A stretch of 64,000 bases of DNA, from the NCBI RefSeq assembly GCF_003711515.1, contig NW_021167079.1, forward strand, positions 1,973,471 through 2,037,470, read 5' to 3'. A program made the translations under genes and the position numbers. Origin of the DNA: Sodiomyces alkalinus F11. Taxonomy: Eukaryota > Ascomycota > Sordariomycetes > Glomerellales > Plectosphaerellaceae. Of this stretch, positions 1-10,600 are shown one piece after another. The notes beneath the pieces were generated by a model. That model searched no databases. It worked only from the letters and a program-made list of their open reading frames with translations, and was not told the DNA's origin. The stretch's first letter is position 1. The number at the start of each line of letters is the position of its first letter.

Positions 1-2462
1 AGCTCCTCATCTTCGGGGTCGCTGTATTCATCAACATCACTGTCCCCGAACAAGTCGTCGTACGCTTTGTCATTCAACTCCTGCTGGGTATTGGCAGGGT
101 TTTCCGCAGGCCGTGAAACCGTTGCATGTTCCAGCGAGACTTGCAATGAATCATCCGCCGATTGGGGCGTCGGCGGGCCCATGTTAACATCCTCCATTTC
201 CGGCTCGGGCGAGGAGTCTGGCAACTCGGTCACCGTGACTTCATCCTGCTCAGACTCTTGACCGGGGATTTGGATATCCTCAAACTCCGGCTCGGGAGAT
301 GGCGAAGGAGAAGGCTCCACAATTGTGCTGTCCTCTTTACGCGTCGGCACCTCGGAAAGCGCCTCCCCCTCACTCGGCGGCTCCAAGTTGGTGGTGTTTC
401 TTTCGTCTGTATAGGTTCCTGCACGAGAAAGGGGTACCGTATCCAAGATTTCGACCTCGCTATCGTCGTCAGACGATGATTCGATTTCGATGGTGTCGAC
501 TTTACGCTGTCGTTGAAACTCCATTTCTTCCTCCAAAGCAGTTTCTCGATCCTCCGCGTTGATCTCAGCTTCAAACTCTTTTTGCTTCTTCATTGTCTCC
601 CGGATGTCCGTATGGTCCGTCATCCATGGAGGTAAGCTACTCGGCGCATCTTTGTCCGGTTCTCTCTCAAATCCACCTGCCAAATCATCAAGGGTAGCAT
701 CGTCGTGCCCCAGCCCCGTTTCGGCGGCTGATTGCGTTGGTTGGGCGTCGGGATCGATTTTGTTCGCTGCTGCCGCTTGCTGGGACTTGTTGGGGAAGAG
801 CGAGAAGCCCTCGAGTTTTGGAAAAGGCAACGGTCCGTCAAAGGGATTCTTCAGGTTTTTCGGGGCAGCAGGCTTTGGCTCGGCCGCCTTCCGTTTTCTG
901 GCAGCAAGCAACGCGGCTTGAAAATCCAATTCACTCTCGCTGCTACTTGCGTCACTCTCGCGGCGCTTGGGTACCGCTGCATTGGACCTGTTGTTGACAA
1001 TGTGCGCTACCATGCGACCACTCGTGCTCGTGAGTGGGTTCGACTCCGGTACTGCTTTTTGCGTCCACTCTGGGGTGAGCCTGTCGACTTCGTCGAAGAC
1101 CTCATCATCCACTTGGCGCTCGCCATCGATTTCATGCTGGTTCTTGAGTGACAAAGCGATTGCCCGTTGTATGTCTTCTACTTCTTCTTCTTCTTCAGAA
1201 TGCGCTCTTGGCTCGGGACCCTTCTCAGTAAAGTCATCGAACGACACGTCACCATCCACAAACAGCGACTCTTCATCACCCACAGCTTCAGCGCCTCTGC
1301 TTGACGGCTTCGGTAGCCTATTCAATCCCTCGATGGGAACATCCTCAAAGTCGTCATCATCTTCTCCCTCGGTCTCTTCGTCCTTGTTCTGATATTGAAA
1401 TTCCAACGCATCGACATCGATGGGCTTATGCGCCTCGCCTCTGTCTTTGTCCCTGCTAACAACCCCGAGAGCCCATCCGCCTTCTGCACCCTCGTTCTTC
1501 ACCAGGATATACTCGCGATCCTTCTCGCCCGCGATGCGCCCTCCCCCGGTAATGGTAAGATCAAGGCCACTCATGCCCGCCTCTTTCATGAGTCTTTGCG
1601 TGAGGTTGTTTCGCTCTCGCACTCTCTCGATCTGAAACTTCGAAAAAGCCATGCGATCCGGAAACATGTCGTCTAGCTGCTCCTTGCTCAAGCCCATCCT
1701 CAGACGGCTGCGCAGTCGCGCAGCGTTGAGAATATTGTACCGATCGGCGGATGGCAAGCTCTTGAAGAACTCGCCGTCAAAATCGATCTTACTGAAGTCG
1801 TAGAGATTGATATCCTCGCCGCTGTTGAACTGCCGGGCGTACTCCTCAAGCTCCTCCACACTCATGACCCTTGGATCGTCCGCCCGCGCCATAGAGGAAA
1901 TGTCACCTTCGAGGTCAGGCAGATGATATTGATCTTGCTTGTGGAACTTGCGTGTCCTTTGCCGCTCCTGCTGCGACATGCCCACCTCGGCCTCGTACAC
2001 GAGCTTGTCCGCGCTTGGTATGGCCTCCTCTTCTTCCTCTGCCGGATTCGCGCGTTCCTTATTCAGTCCCCTCTCCGCATCCCGCCTCCTCTTCTCCGCT
2101 TTTTCCTCGGCAATGCGCTGCATCTGTACGGCGAGCAACTTGCCCGCCGTGCGGACGGCATCCTCGCGACGGCCCTCGCGGCGACGTTTCCGGCCCAGGA
2201 TGGTCTGTCGCTTCAAGGCCGGGGCGCCGCCATCGAAGACGAAGACGGGTCGGATGCCAAACCACAGGAGCTTGCATATGCGGCGGAAGAAGCCGACGAC
2301 GTGAGAGTTGCGGAGCGCGTGGCCCTCCTTGTCACGGACGGCTTTGAGGAACTGATAGATCCAGATGGACGCATCGACTGCGAGTCGTTTTCGGTTGAGA
2401 GTGGCAAGGTTTGTCGGCCGCGCGCAGGGTTGGATTACCGTCCAGAGGCCGTTCACACCCAT
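1..2462 (-). CDS. RAD2: DNA repair endonuclease Rad2/XPG (N-terminal ~820 residues, 3' end beyond window)
   Basis: Structure-specific 3' flap endonuclease of nucleotide excision repair (yeast Rad2, S. pombe Rad13, human XPG). The frame is open without introns from the ATG at 2462 to the left edge. The protein opens with MGVNGLW and contains FVFDGGAPALKRQT, the N-terminal half of the FEN/XPG nuclease core (about residues 1-105). A long acidic spacer follows, as in XPG but not FEN1. Within it, near residue 421, EDIQRAIALSLK matches a ubiquitin-interacting motif. The internal (I) nuclease domain and the PCNA/TFIIH-binding tail must lie outside the window, so catalytic completeness cannot be judged. 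It is divergent from NAA38, with about 600 bp between the starts. The family assignment is secure; only the 3' half is unseen. Confidence 0.94.
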   Translation of the reverse strand, partial: MGVNGLWTVIQPCARPTNLATLNRKRLAVDASIWIYQFLKAVRDKEGHALRNSHVVGFFRRICKLLWFGIRPVFVFDGGAPALKRQTILGRKRRREGRREDAVRTAGKLLAVQMQRIAEEKAEKRRRDAERGLNKERANPAEEEEEAIPSADKLVYEAEVGMSQQERQRTRKFHKQDQYHLPDLEGDISSMARADDPRVMSVEELEEYARQFNSGEDINLYDFSKIDFDGEFFKSLPSADRYNILNAARLRSRLRMGLSKEQLDDMFPDRMAFSKFQIERVRERNNLTQRLMKEAGMSGLDLTITGGGRIAGEKDREYILVKNEGAEGGWALGVVSRDKDRGEAHKPIDVDALEFQYQNKDEETEGEDDDDFEDVPIEGLNRLPKPSSRGAEAVGDEESLFVDGDVSFDDFTEKGPEPRAHSEEEEEVEDIQRAIALSLKNQHEIDGERQVDDEVFDEVDRLTPEWTQKAVPESNPLTSTSGRMVAHIVNNRSNAAVPKRRESDASSSESELDFQAALLAARKRKAAEPKPAAPKNLKNPFDGPLPFPKLEGFSLFPNKSQQAAAANKIDPDAQPTQSAAETGLGHDDATLDDLAGGFEREPDKDAPSSLPPWMTDHTDIRETMKKQKEFEAEINAEDRETALEEEMEFQRQRKVDTIEIESSSDDDSEVEILDTVPLSRAGTYTDERNTTNLEPPSEGEALSEVPTRKEDSTIVEPSPSPSPEPEFEDIQIPGQESEQDEVTVTELPDSSPEPEMEDVNMGPPTPQSADDSLQVSLEHATVSRPAENPANTQQELNDKAYDDLFGDSDVDEYSDPEDEE

Positions 2463-3067
2463 GGCGGTAGAGTGTGGAGGTCGTTACGGGGAGAGAAGGT
2501 TGGGCGGGGGGTGAGGGGGGTGGGAGTTCAAGCAGGATCGGGTCTGGTAGGTATGCACCTGTGGGAAAATGGAAAGAGAAGTGGCCTTCTCATCGGTATG
2601 GTTGGGTTCTCATAATGATATAAACCTTTCGAGGAATGATTCAATCGAATTGAAATGTTGCTCAGAATGAGTTGGTTGAAAAACGTGACGAAATGTCGCC
2701 GTTGTGCTGGTAACTTCGAAGACCCGATGCTTCACGGCTGCCTGGTTAGCTGCTCTTATCAAGCGTATCTTATCAACCTGGAAGTTATCAGGGTTATCGA
2801 TAAGGTCCACATAATCTCACCCCACCATATGGTACCTTAGGTAAGGTAAGGTTACGGGAGTCGCGTTGTCTGCACTCACCTCCACGACGACCTGTGCTCG
2901 CTCCTCACTACGTATCCACCGTAGGGACAGATACTAATTGCTCTCGGGAGTAATTGCTCTCGGGAGTCACCACATGCCCGCAGGGGAATACCACCCCAAC
3001 AACGTCACTGAACCCATCATAGCAGCGTTGTTACCTGTTTCTCCGAAGGGAAGTGACTTGGACGACC
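2463..3067. other. Divergent spacer RAD2 / NAA38
   Basis: Presumed shared promoter region of two head-to-head genes. It holds TAAGGTAAGG-type short motifs near 2838-2855 and a 16-bp perfect tandem duplication at 2936-2967. No gene is seen. Confidence 0.6.
2936..2967. repeat. Perfect 16-bp tandem duplication
   Basis: AATTGCTCTCGGGAGT occurs twice with no spacer, about 100 bp upstream of the NAA38 start. It could be a recent slippage product or a doubled factor-binding site; the sequence does not distinguish these. Confidence 0.85.
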
Positions 3068-3566
3068 ATGGATCAAAACGAAGCTAGAGAATTCCTCACC
3101 TCTCTCCTGAACAAAGTCTTCCGCGTCACCACCACTGATGGCCGGACCTTCGTAGGGGAATTCAAATGCACCGATGCCGTAGGCCTTCCCTTGCGATCCG
3201 ATAGCTATATTCCCCCTTCATATAATAACACATCCGTCCCTTTTTTTTTTTTTTTTTTTTTTTTTGCTCGCCTACCCCACGGACGTTTAATCCCCATGCT
3301 GACCCCTGTATCCTGCGCTGCACGCGACACAGCAACCAAACGTTGTGCTCGCAAATACCCACGAGATCAGGCGGCCTACGGAACAGCACTTGGCCGATGC
3401 GGCAGCTAAGACGGAGCCCGGAGCGATGAAAGTGAAGATGGATGTGATGTCGCGCTTTCTCGGTCTCGTTACGATCCCGGGGGAGCATATCGTGAAAATG
3501 GAGGTTGAGGAGTTTGCAAGCCAGGTGAAAGGGAAAAACCCTTATGCATTTGCTGCTGTTATCTAA
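3068..3566 (+). CDS. NAA38: NatC auxiliary subunit Naa38 (Lsm-domain protein, LSMD1 type)
   Basis: Small Sm-like subunit of the NatC N-terminal acetyltransferase, which acetylates Met-hydrophobic N termini at the ribosome. Two exons, 3068-3178 and 3333-3566, joined in phase 0, give 114 residues. Exon 1 carries FRVTTTDGRTFVGEFKCTDA, the first Sm motif. Exon 2 resumes with QPNVVLANTHEIRRP and later FLGLVTIPGEHIVKMEV, the second Sm motif. The splice restores the normal spacing between beta strands of the Lsm fold. The donor is GTAGGC and the acceptor CACAG. The 154-bp intron contains a run of 25 T at 3241-3265, unusually long and far from the acceptor. The start was chosen because MDQNEAR matches the compact family length; an ATG five codons upstream (3053) is in frame. 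Other Lsm proteins are less likely because of the THEIRRP and IPGEHI signatures. Confidence 0.88.
3241..3265 (+). repeat. Poly-T tract (25 T) inside the NAA38 intron
   Basis: An uninterrupted homopolymer that fills one sixth of the intron. It may be length-variable or an assembly-sensitive site. Confidence 0.95.
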
Positions 3567-4003
3567 AAGGAGAAGATGGAAGGAACGGCGTCGAGAGCTC
3601 TTTGATTTGACCGATGGGTCGGTCTAAAGGCAGCCCTGGGAGCTGGGAGCTGGCACAAATCAATGATGGCCAAACGAGCCGGATAGATTCAACTGACTGG
3701 CATTAGTTGCTAGGTCCTATACACAACGAAGAACTGCAGAACGGAAAGTAAAATACAGATGAACCACGCAAAAAGGTCGTGCATCATTGCCCTCCCAACC
3801 TGGTTACCGAATCCAGGGCCATCTCTCAAGTCAAAAGCGTTGGGATATTTTCACCGCCGTCGAACACCAAATAGTCATTCCATTATTTGCGGACCACCCG
3901 AGCTCTGTACCGTTGCCTCAAATTATCCCTTCGTTGAATTCACTTTGTCCACGAACATGCCCAGCTGCCGGGTGTAGTACATTCGAATCATGGGGATTTT
4001 AGA
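3567..4003. other. Convergent 3' spacer NAA38 / PIL1
   Basis: Tail-to-tail region that should hold both 3' UTRs and terminators. I recognise no motif or gene in it. Confidence 0.6.
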
Positions 4004-5449
4004 TTATGCGGCGATGACCTCCTGCTGACGTCCCCTGGTCTCGCTATTCAAGCCTCCGTCGCTTTCCGGGACTGAATCCCGGTGGTCAGCCTCATCCAGC
4101 TCTTCTTCGTCGGAATATTCCTCCATATCCTTGTTGCGGGACGCAGGCATCCATGAGGAGTCATCGTTGAGAGGGCGATCCTGCGCTGAGAGGTCATGCC
4201 CCTCCATCGCACGGGTTTTGTTCATGTCGTTCAGGTTGTTCCGGCGGCGCTGGGACAGAGTGCGCGATCGGGTAGACAGCTTCGAGGACACGGCAGCGTT
4301 CGAAGAGACCCAATTGGTCAGGGCGTCCTCGCAGTCCTGGATGATGGCTTTACTGGCCTCATAGCCATCATACGCCTGGCGGGTTTCGCCCGGTGTCACG
4401 GGGGTGTCGTCAATGAGCTCGAGCAGGTGCTTGCCGTAGCCGGCGATGATGGCCACCTTTTCGCAGTGCTCGCGCAGGGCATCGAACTGGTACGTGTATG
4501 CAGCCTTGATCTTCTCGCGCGTGATGTTGGAAAGCTGCGCCTCGGCGACGAGCGACTCGGCCTCGGCTCGAACAAGCTCCTGCTCCAAAACGACAATCTT
4601 GGGAGAATTGGGCTCCTTGTATTTCAGATGGGCGATTTGATCGGTAATCTTTTGCTTTCCTGGAAAGCAAATCAGGTTGAGACGGGACCAACGAATTGTG
4701 AGCAGAGAGCAGAACAGCTGGTACTTACGGTCGCGACTGGGTTGAACGGACGCCTCGATGTTGCGAATGCTTTTTATAGTGACTCGATACTGGTCGTACC
4801 GGTCGACGTATTGATCTTCAAGCTCGCCGACCTCGTAGAGCAGAACACCAAGCTTGTCTGTAATGTCGGACACGTCCTCGTCGCCGGCCTCGCCCCACAG
4901 AGAAAGTTGTTGCTGAAATCATGGTTGGTTAGAACGGGAAGAACAAGAAGTCCAAGTAGGGACGGAGGGAAAACCCACAGCAACGTCCATCCGTTCTCTC
5001 GCTACAGTTTCGAGGCTGCGCATGACGTTTTTCTCCATCTTGACGAGCTGGGACAGCTTCTTCGCAAGGTCCGGGCCAAAGGCACCGGCGGACCTGTGGC
5101 GGAGGGCATGGCCTGCGATGAGTGCCCGATCAGTCCATGAAAGTTCGGCAGGATTCCCATGTGGTATTGGTCGCGGCGAAGCATGCGCCAAAAATAAAGA
5201 AAGAAAAAAAAAAAAGGGGGGGGGGGCGGGAGGAGAGAACTCACCGAGGCTGCCTCGGCCAAACAGGCGTCCAGACTTAGTCGACGATGGAGGAGGAGGC
5301 GGGTTCTGCAAAGATCCAAGTCAGATGGCTTGTCGCATGGTTATCTGAGGGTCTGGGTGCGGCGACAATCGGCGCCGTGAATAGCTACGTACTTGGATTT
5401 GGGAAGCGGTGGGCGCCCTCGTCTGGCGCATAGAATAGGTGCGATGCAT
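4004..5449 (-). CDS. PIL1: Eisosome core protein Pil1/Lsp1 (BAR-domain)
   Basis: Pil1/Lsp1 proteins form the membrane-bending BAR scaffold of eisosomes (MCC furrows) at the plasma membrane. Five exons on the minus strand, 5449-5393, 5305-5245, 5112-4979, 4912-4729 and 4659-4004, join in phase to 363 residues. The start MHRTYSMRQTRAPTAS, the NPPPPPSSTKSGRLFGRG segment, AGAFGPDLAKKLSQL, DVSDITDKLGVLLYEV, SVQPSRDRK and LVRAEAESLVAEAQL are all near-identical to family landmarks. The C-terminal 80 residues are acidic and disordered, with Ser/Thr sites, as expected for a Pkh-kinase target. The early, closely spaced introns are typical of a highly expressed fungal gene. Intron 2 contains an A-run followed by a G-run near 5205-5226. 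Length and landmarks leave little doubt; Pil1 and Lsp1 cannot be told apart here. Confidence 0.95.
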
Positions 5450-7605
5450 GGCGATGAAGCTAATTAAGGGTTCGACGTGGTCAGGGTGAAAAAGCCGAAC
5501 AATCGAGGTCTTCTCGAATGGGGAGGATGAGGATAAAAGAGAGAGAGAAAGAGAGAGTTTGCAGTGCGGGCGAAGTCTGATGTGGTGTGAAGCAATGATG
5601 ATACGCAAAGGTTTCCGATTGGGGGGGCGGCGTAATCGCTTATATGGCTGCCTCTGGGTTGGGGGGGAACGGGGTTCGACCCGACCTGCGGGTGGGTGAG
5701 GTACCTAGGTACCCATAAGGGTAAATACGCCGCAGGGTACATGTTTAAGGTACTCAGTCGGTCGAGGGCAGCTGGGGTCGACTTTGTGGTTGCCTGACGA
5801 CGTCATTGGAAATCTTAAGCACCCGTCTCAGCGGGTAAAAAATGGGGTCGACATGCGAGGTACTGTACGAAGTACTCCTGAGATGACACCCAATTAGGTA
5901 TCTTTGCAGGCCGGATGCTGGAAATTGACCTTACCTTAGACAGAAGGGAATGGGATAAGATACTCGAGCGCATTTTCGTTGGAAGTACCACTGTCCGCAT
6001 CCGGTCTTGAAAACGAACGCAACGAATTCAAACACCCCCTACCTTATCAAGCGCCACTGAACTTAATCCGGATACCTACCCATTCACTACCTTATGGCAG
6101 GTAAGGTAATCGAATGCGGTCTTTGCATCGTCAGTGTTAATAAGTCGACTACGTATATTTTCTTGCTTGCTTGCCTTCTTCCCCCCTAATCTGTCTGGAA
6201 TGTCTAGATCGGGCCCAGCCAGCGAACCAGGCAAAAAAAGCTCAGCGTGAACTGCTTCGTACCAATATAATAAGCGGGTAGAGGTAGACATGTGGTATGG
6301 TATTCATCTTCGGTATTGAAAATCGACGTGAGGTTGCCGAGGCCTTGCCAGTGCATCTTATTACTATTGCACTAACCTCACGTTGACAGTGCCACATGTG
6401 GGCTCTATCCGTAATTAATTATAGAACGTGACCCAGTTACTAGGGATACGTTGTTTTATAATGCGACATCTTGAGTAGGCCCCGAGTTCCCAAAATTGGC
6501 ATAGAAGCTGACGGGATTTGTTTCCTGGACGAGCTGCAGGGGCTGAGCTCGGAATCCTTCTTCACCACTGCCTAATTATCTTGACATAAGTCCTGACTTG
6601 TTTGTCTTGGAATCAGTCTATGCATGAATTGGCATGCTTTGCAACTCTTAAACACCTAACGACTGAATTTATGAGAGGGTAACATGACATCATCATGGCA
6701 GTGAGACTAAAAGTAGCTGGTCGACTTGAGACACCGGGAAAAAGATAGGCTCAAATAATGCTAGGGAATATATACATCCCACTATCCGTAGCTGAGGTAC
6801 AGGCTACCATAACGGGGCAGTTTCCAGGGCTTTGGCGGTTACAGCAGTTCGTCACTCTTGATTCTTACAAGGATGAAAAAAAGAAGGGGATCAAAGGGGG
6901 AAACAACATGTGAGGGGCAGAGAATGTTTGAAGGTCTATACCGTTTTCAGTGAGGAGAGAAAGAAACAAACCAGACATGCCCATGCACCGTACCCGTACT
7001 TTTGGGTCAAGAGCACATTCTGTCAAGGCACTGTAACTGTAACTCAGAGGCTTGAGCCGCTGTTTCCTAGCTTTCGAGTGCTGAAGGGGGAAGCTCTGGG
7101 ACCAACCAGTGGAGGGGACATAGCGCTGGGTCACTGTCTTATCGGTACACCTGATTGGGTACCTTGAGGGGGCCTGGATAAGGTAAGGTAGGTAACTAAG
7201 GTACATTGATACTCCAGTATGAGCCCCAACACCATTGAACCATTGAGAGACGCGCTGCTGGTCTTTTTTTCTGGGGGCGGGAAGAAACTTGCCAAACGCG
7301 TCTAGGAGAATCGAAACCGAACCTCATTCTCACCCTCACCCTCACCCCCACCCCTCATCCTCATACCATACCGCATCACTTCCACCACACATTCGCGACG
7401 TCCCACCGTCCACCGTCCAGGGACACTGGCGTAGTTCTCGCGAGACTTGCGACACGGGGGTGTAGGCAAAAGCGGCAACTGGTTCATCAAGCTTATCAAG
7501 CACACAGAGCAAGCATTGTCTCTTCTCCGGATAATTAACCCTTCAACATGAGATGTTGCTGCCAAGACTCTGTCCTTCGTCGTCGAGGTTGATTGCTGAT
7601 GCGCC
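5450..7605. other. Long spacer PIL1 / KMT6
   Basis: A 2.2 kb region between two divergent genes, with no coding frame that resembles a protein. It contains the palindrome GGTACCTAGGTACC (5700-5713), further TAGGTA/TAAGGTA motifs (about 5890, 6100, 7180-7200) and an interrupted hairpin at 6326-6383. CT-rich sequence just before 7606 fits a KMT6 leader. Confidence 0.6.
6326..6383. other. Interrupted inverted repeat (potential hairpin)
   Basis: The 10-mer ACGTGAGGTT (6326-6335) is the exact reverse complement of 6374-6383, and AGTGCA (6350-6355) of TGCACT (6368-6373). The two right arms are contiguous, while the left arms are split by 14 bases. It could be an operator-like palindrome, a decayed transposon end or chance. 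Confidence 0.6.
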
Positions 7606-10600
7606 ATGTCGCCGCCTTTATCAGCCGGACAGTCTACTCAATCGCGGCGAGAGTTTGGGGCCCCCACCGCCAATATCTTCCGCAGAGCCAGGTTCACGCC
7701 ACATCTTGACCTCACCACCGATGCTACCACTGAGGATGGGCAATCAGACGCTAGGCTGCCGATCTATTTCGGGGACGCCAGACGACATCCCGGCTTTGGA
7801 TGGGACACTTTGAAAAGCCGCGATCCCAAGTCGACCATACGGAGGAGCTCCTCCAATGTGCAGCTGCCGCTGCAGCCTCGTAAGCCAGCACCGCTGGACA
7901 ATGAGAAAGATACCGATGATAGCAGCAAGCCTGTTCAGGGGCGTGATGGGGCGCGGCATAAGGAACGTGAACGTCACGTCCAAACTCAAAACAGCCACAC
8001 TCTCGCTTCCTTTGTGGTCGAGTCAACGGCAACTCCGGCGACGGAGCCAGGTAGTACCACGTCTACGACAACTTCAGCGAATGGAGCACCAACGACACGC
8101 GCTGCTTTATCACAAAATTCTTCGTCGAGGCCGTTACCCACCAGCAAGAGGCCATCAGTCTCGCCCGCCCACCGCCACCCTTTCTCGGCCTCTTCCCGCT
8201 CAGGACCATCCGACGTTACCATTGCCCGTGGCGGCCGAGCCAACCTCCTATCTGCTCCCTTCTCTACCTCTACCGCCGCCTGGCTCACCCAGCAGCGCTC
8301 ACGCTCTTCTCGTCTCGCCAACCATGCTGCAGCAGGATCGGTTCCATTCCTTGGGTCATCGTTAAAACCCAAGACGCAAGCATCGAATTTGCCTCAGCTC
8401 GATAGCACATCCGAGGGAAGTGCAGCCCTTTCTCAAGTGCGCTCTCAGTCACCGATTCATGATTCGTTTCTTCAAACGGAGACCACCCCTCCGGCCTCGT
8501 CTTCTGGCTCGGAGCCGAAAACTCGAGGCTTGCCACCGCGAGATACCTCGGACATCCCAGCCAATCTAGAGATGGGCAAGAAATCCACCCCTAGGAAGGC
8601 GTGGACCGTTGAGCGTCTCACAGAAGCCTTGGAGCAAAGATCGAGGGAAATGAAGGGGTCCCATCGGGACCTTGTCGCCTTTACTCTCAAGTCCGCCAAG
8701 CCGGTTGAGAGGCGCATCATGACGGGACAAGACTGGTTTGCCGGCCTCAAGTGTGATCCAGTCCCTGCAGAGGAGCCTAAAGACGACAGCATGTTCAAGA
8801 TTAAGGTGAAAGTGAGTTTTCTTCTTTTTTTCTTCTTTTTTTCTTCTTTTTTCTCCCCTTTTCTCCTTTCTTTTTTCAATGTCAGTTCCACGATCCGCCG
8901 TGCTTCTGCCCCTAGCACGTAGCCGAGCTGACACCCGTATTTAGCATCACATACGTGGCAAGAAGGATCAGCGTGTCTTTCACTTCAGGGTCATTTGCAT
9001 CAAGACGGACAAGCCGCGCGTGCCCCAGTATCGCTTTCACCACAAAGAGATCGCAAGAAACGTCCTCACTCCGAACACGATGCTCAAGTTCGTTCCCCAC
9101 ATCCGGGACCTGGATCCGAGCGAGGAGCGCGAGTATAACGTGTGGCTCAAGCAACTGGAACGAATGGATGCTAGCTGCGGGTTCAAACCCATGGGCACTA
9201 GGGAGCAGCGCGTCATCCGGACGACGAAGAAGGAGAGGACCGCCATGGTGGCGCTCTATCTACCCGACTGGCTCGAGAAGCTCGCCATCGACGGGTGCAC
9301 CCGATCAACCTTGATCCGCCACATGGTCGACACGGGGTCCGACATTGACATGACTCCGCAGCAGAAATCGAGTCTGTACCAACTTCATAGCGATAACGAC
9401 CCCGTCTCCATTTCGCCCAGGACGGGCCGGATCGCAGCCATGTTCACGGAAGCCTTCAATAGGGTTTTTCACGACAGCGCTCCCCCCGACAGGGCGATCA
9501 CCTTGAAAGATATCCTCATGCTCGACAAGGGCGTCGACGACATTGTCGAGGCGAAAAAGACGGCCAAGAATGCGACGCAGGAGGATGCGGTGAAACCGGA
9601 CGATCCGCAGACTTTCCTCGAGACTTATTCCATCATGGGGTGTCTCATCTGCTTCAGCAACTCCTGCGAGCATGGCGACTACGGTGTGAATAACGAGAAG
9701 AGGAATTTCTCCCTCGACTGCAACGGCCAGCTGGAGCAGCCTCTAGCCAAGTCGAAGGCGGCCATGGAAAAAAGAGACCGCGACGAGACCGTCATCGAAC
9801 CCTGCTACAGGGACTGCTTCATGACCCACGGCCCTGCAGATCACGGCGGATCACGGCCCTGGACCAGTGACGAAGAAATGGTGCTCAAGACACTTTTCTC
9901 GGTAGTGGAATGCAGCAGCAGGGTTACATCAAAGCCCGAGTGCATGGCGGCAGAGATTCTGGATCGCAGGTGCTGGGATGTTCGCCGCCAGTTGGTCGAA
10001 CTGGATGTGTCCGTTCCCGAGGACGACTCGCCCAACGCCTCGCTCCCCCAGGCTAAGGTTCTGCCCTGGTACGATCGTCATAGGAAAGTACTCATTGGCG
10101 ACTGGCAAGATCACACGAAAACCCATGATCACAAGTCGCGGGTGCTCACTGAGCCCTGCCACCACGAAGGCCCTTGTACCCTCGCCAACGGCTGCGATTG
10201 TGTGGCAAACGGCCTGTTGTGCGAACGGTTCTGCCGCTGTACGGTGGAGAATTGCTCTTACAAGTTTACCGGGTGTGCTTGTTCGGGTACCGGGAAGACG
10301 TGCCAGCAGAGGCAGTGCATCTGCGTACAACTGAACCGCGAGTGCGACCCGATGCTCTGCGGCAGCTGCGGCGTGGGGGAAAGGACGCTGCCTAAGAATC
10401 GGGAGAACGATGAGCTGATGGAGACGGGATGTCAGAATTGCTACTTGCAGCGGGGTAGGAGCAAAGCCCTGGCCCCCGGCAAAAGCCTACTCGACGGATG
10501 TGGATACGGGCTGTTCGCTTTGGAGGATATCGCACAACATGAGTTTGTGATAGAGTACACGGGCGAACTCGTCATGCATGACGAAGGGGTGCGACGTGAG

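Noticed and set aside
4196..5140. 314-codon plus-strand frame opposite PIL1
   Set aside because: Antisense shadow of PIL1 exons; the minus-strand translation is nearly identical to the Pil1 family.
7302..7607. 101-codon minus-strand frame
   Set aside because: Ends in an Arg/Gly/Glu low-complexity region encoded by a CT-rich leader; no domain.
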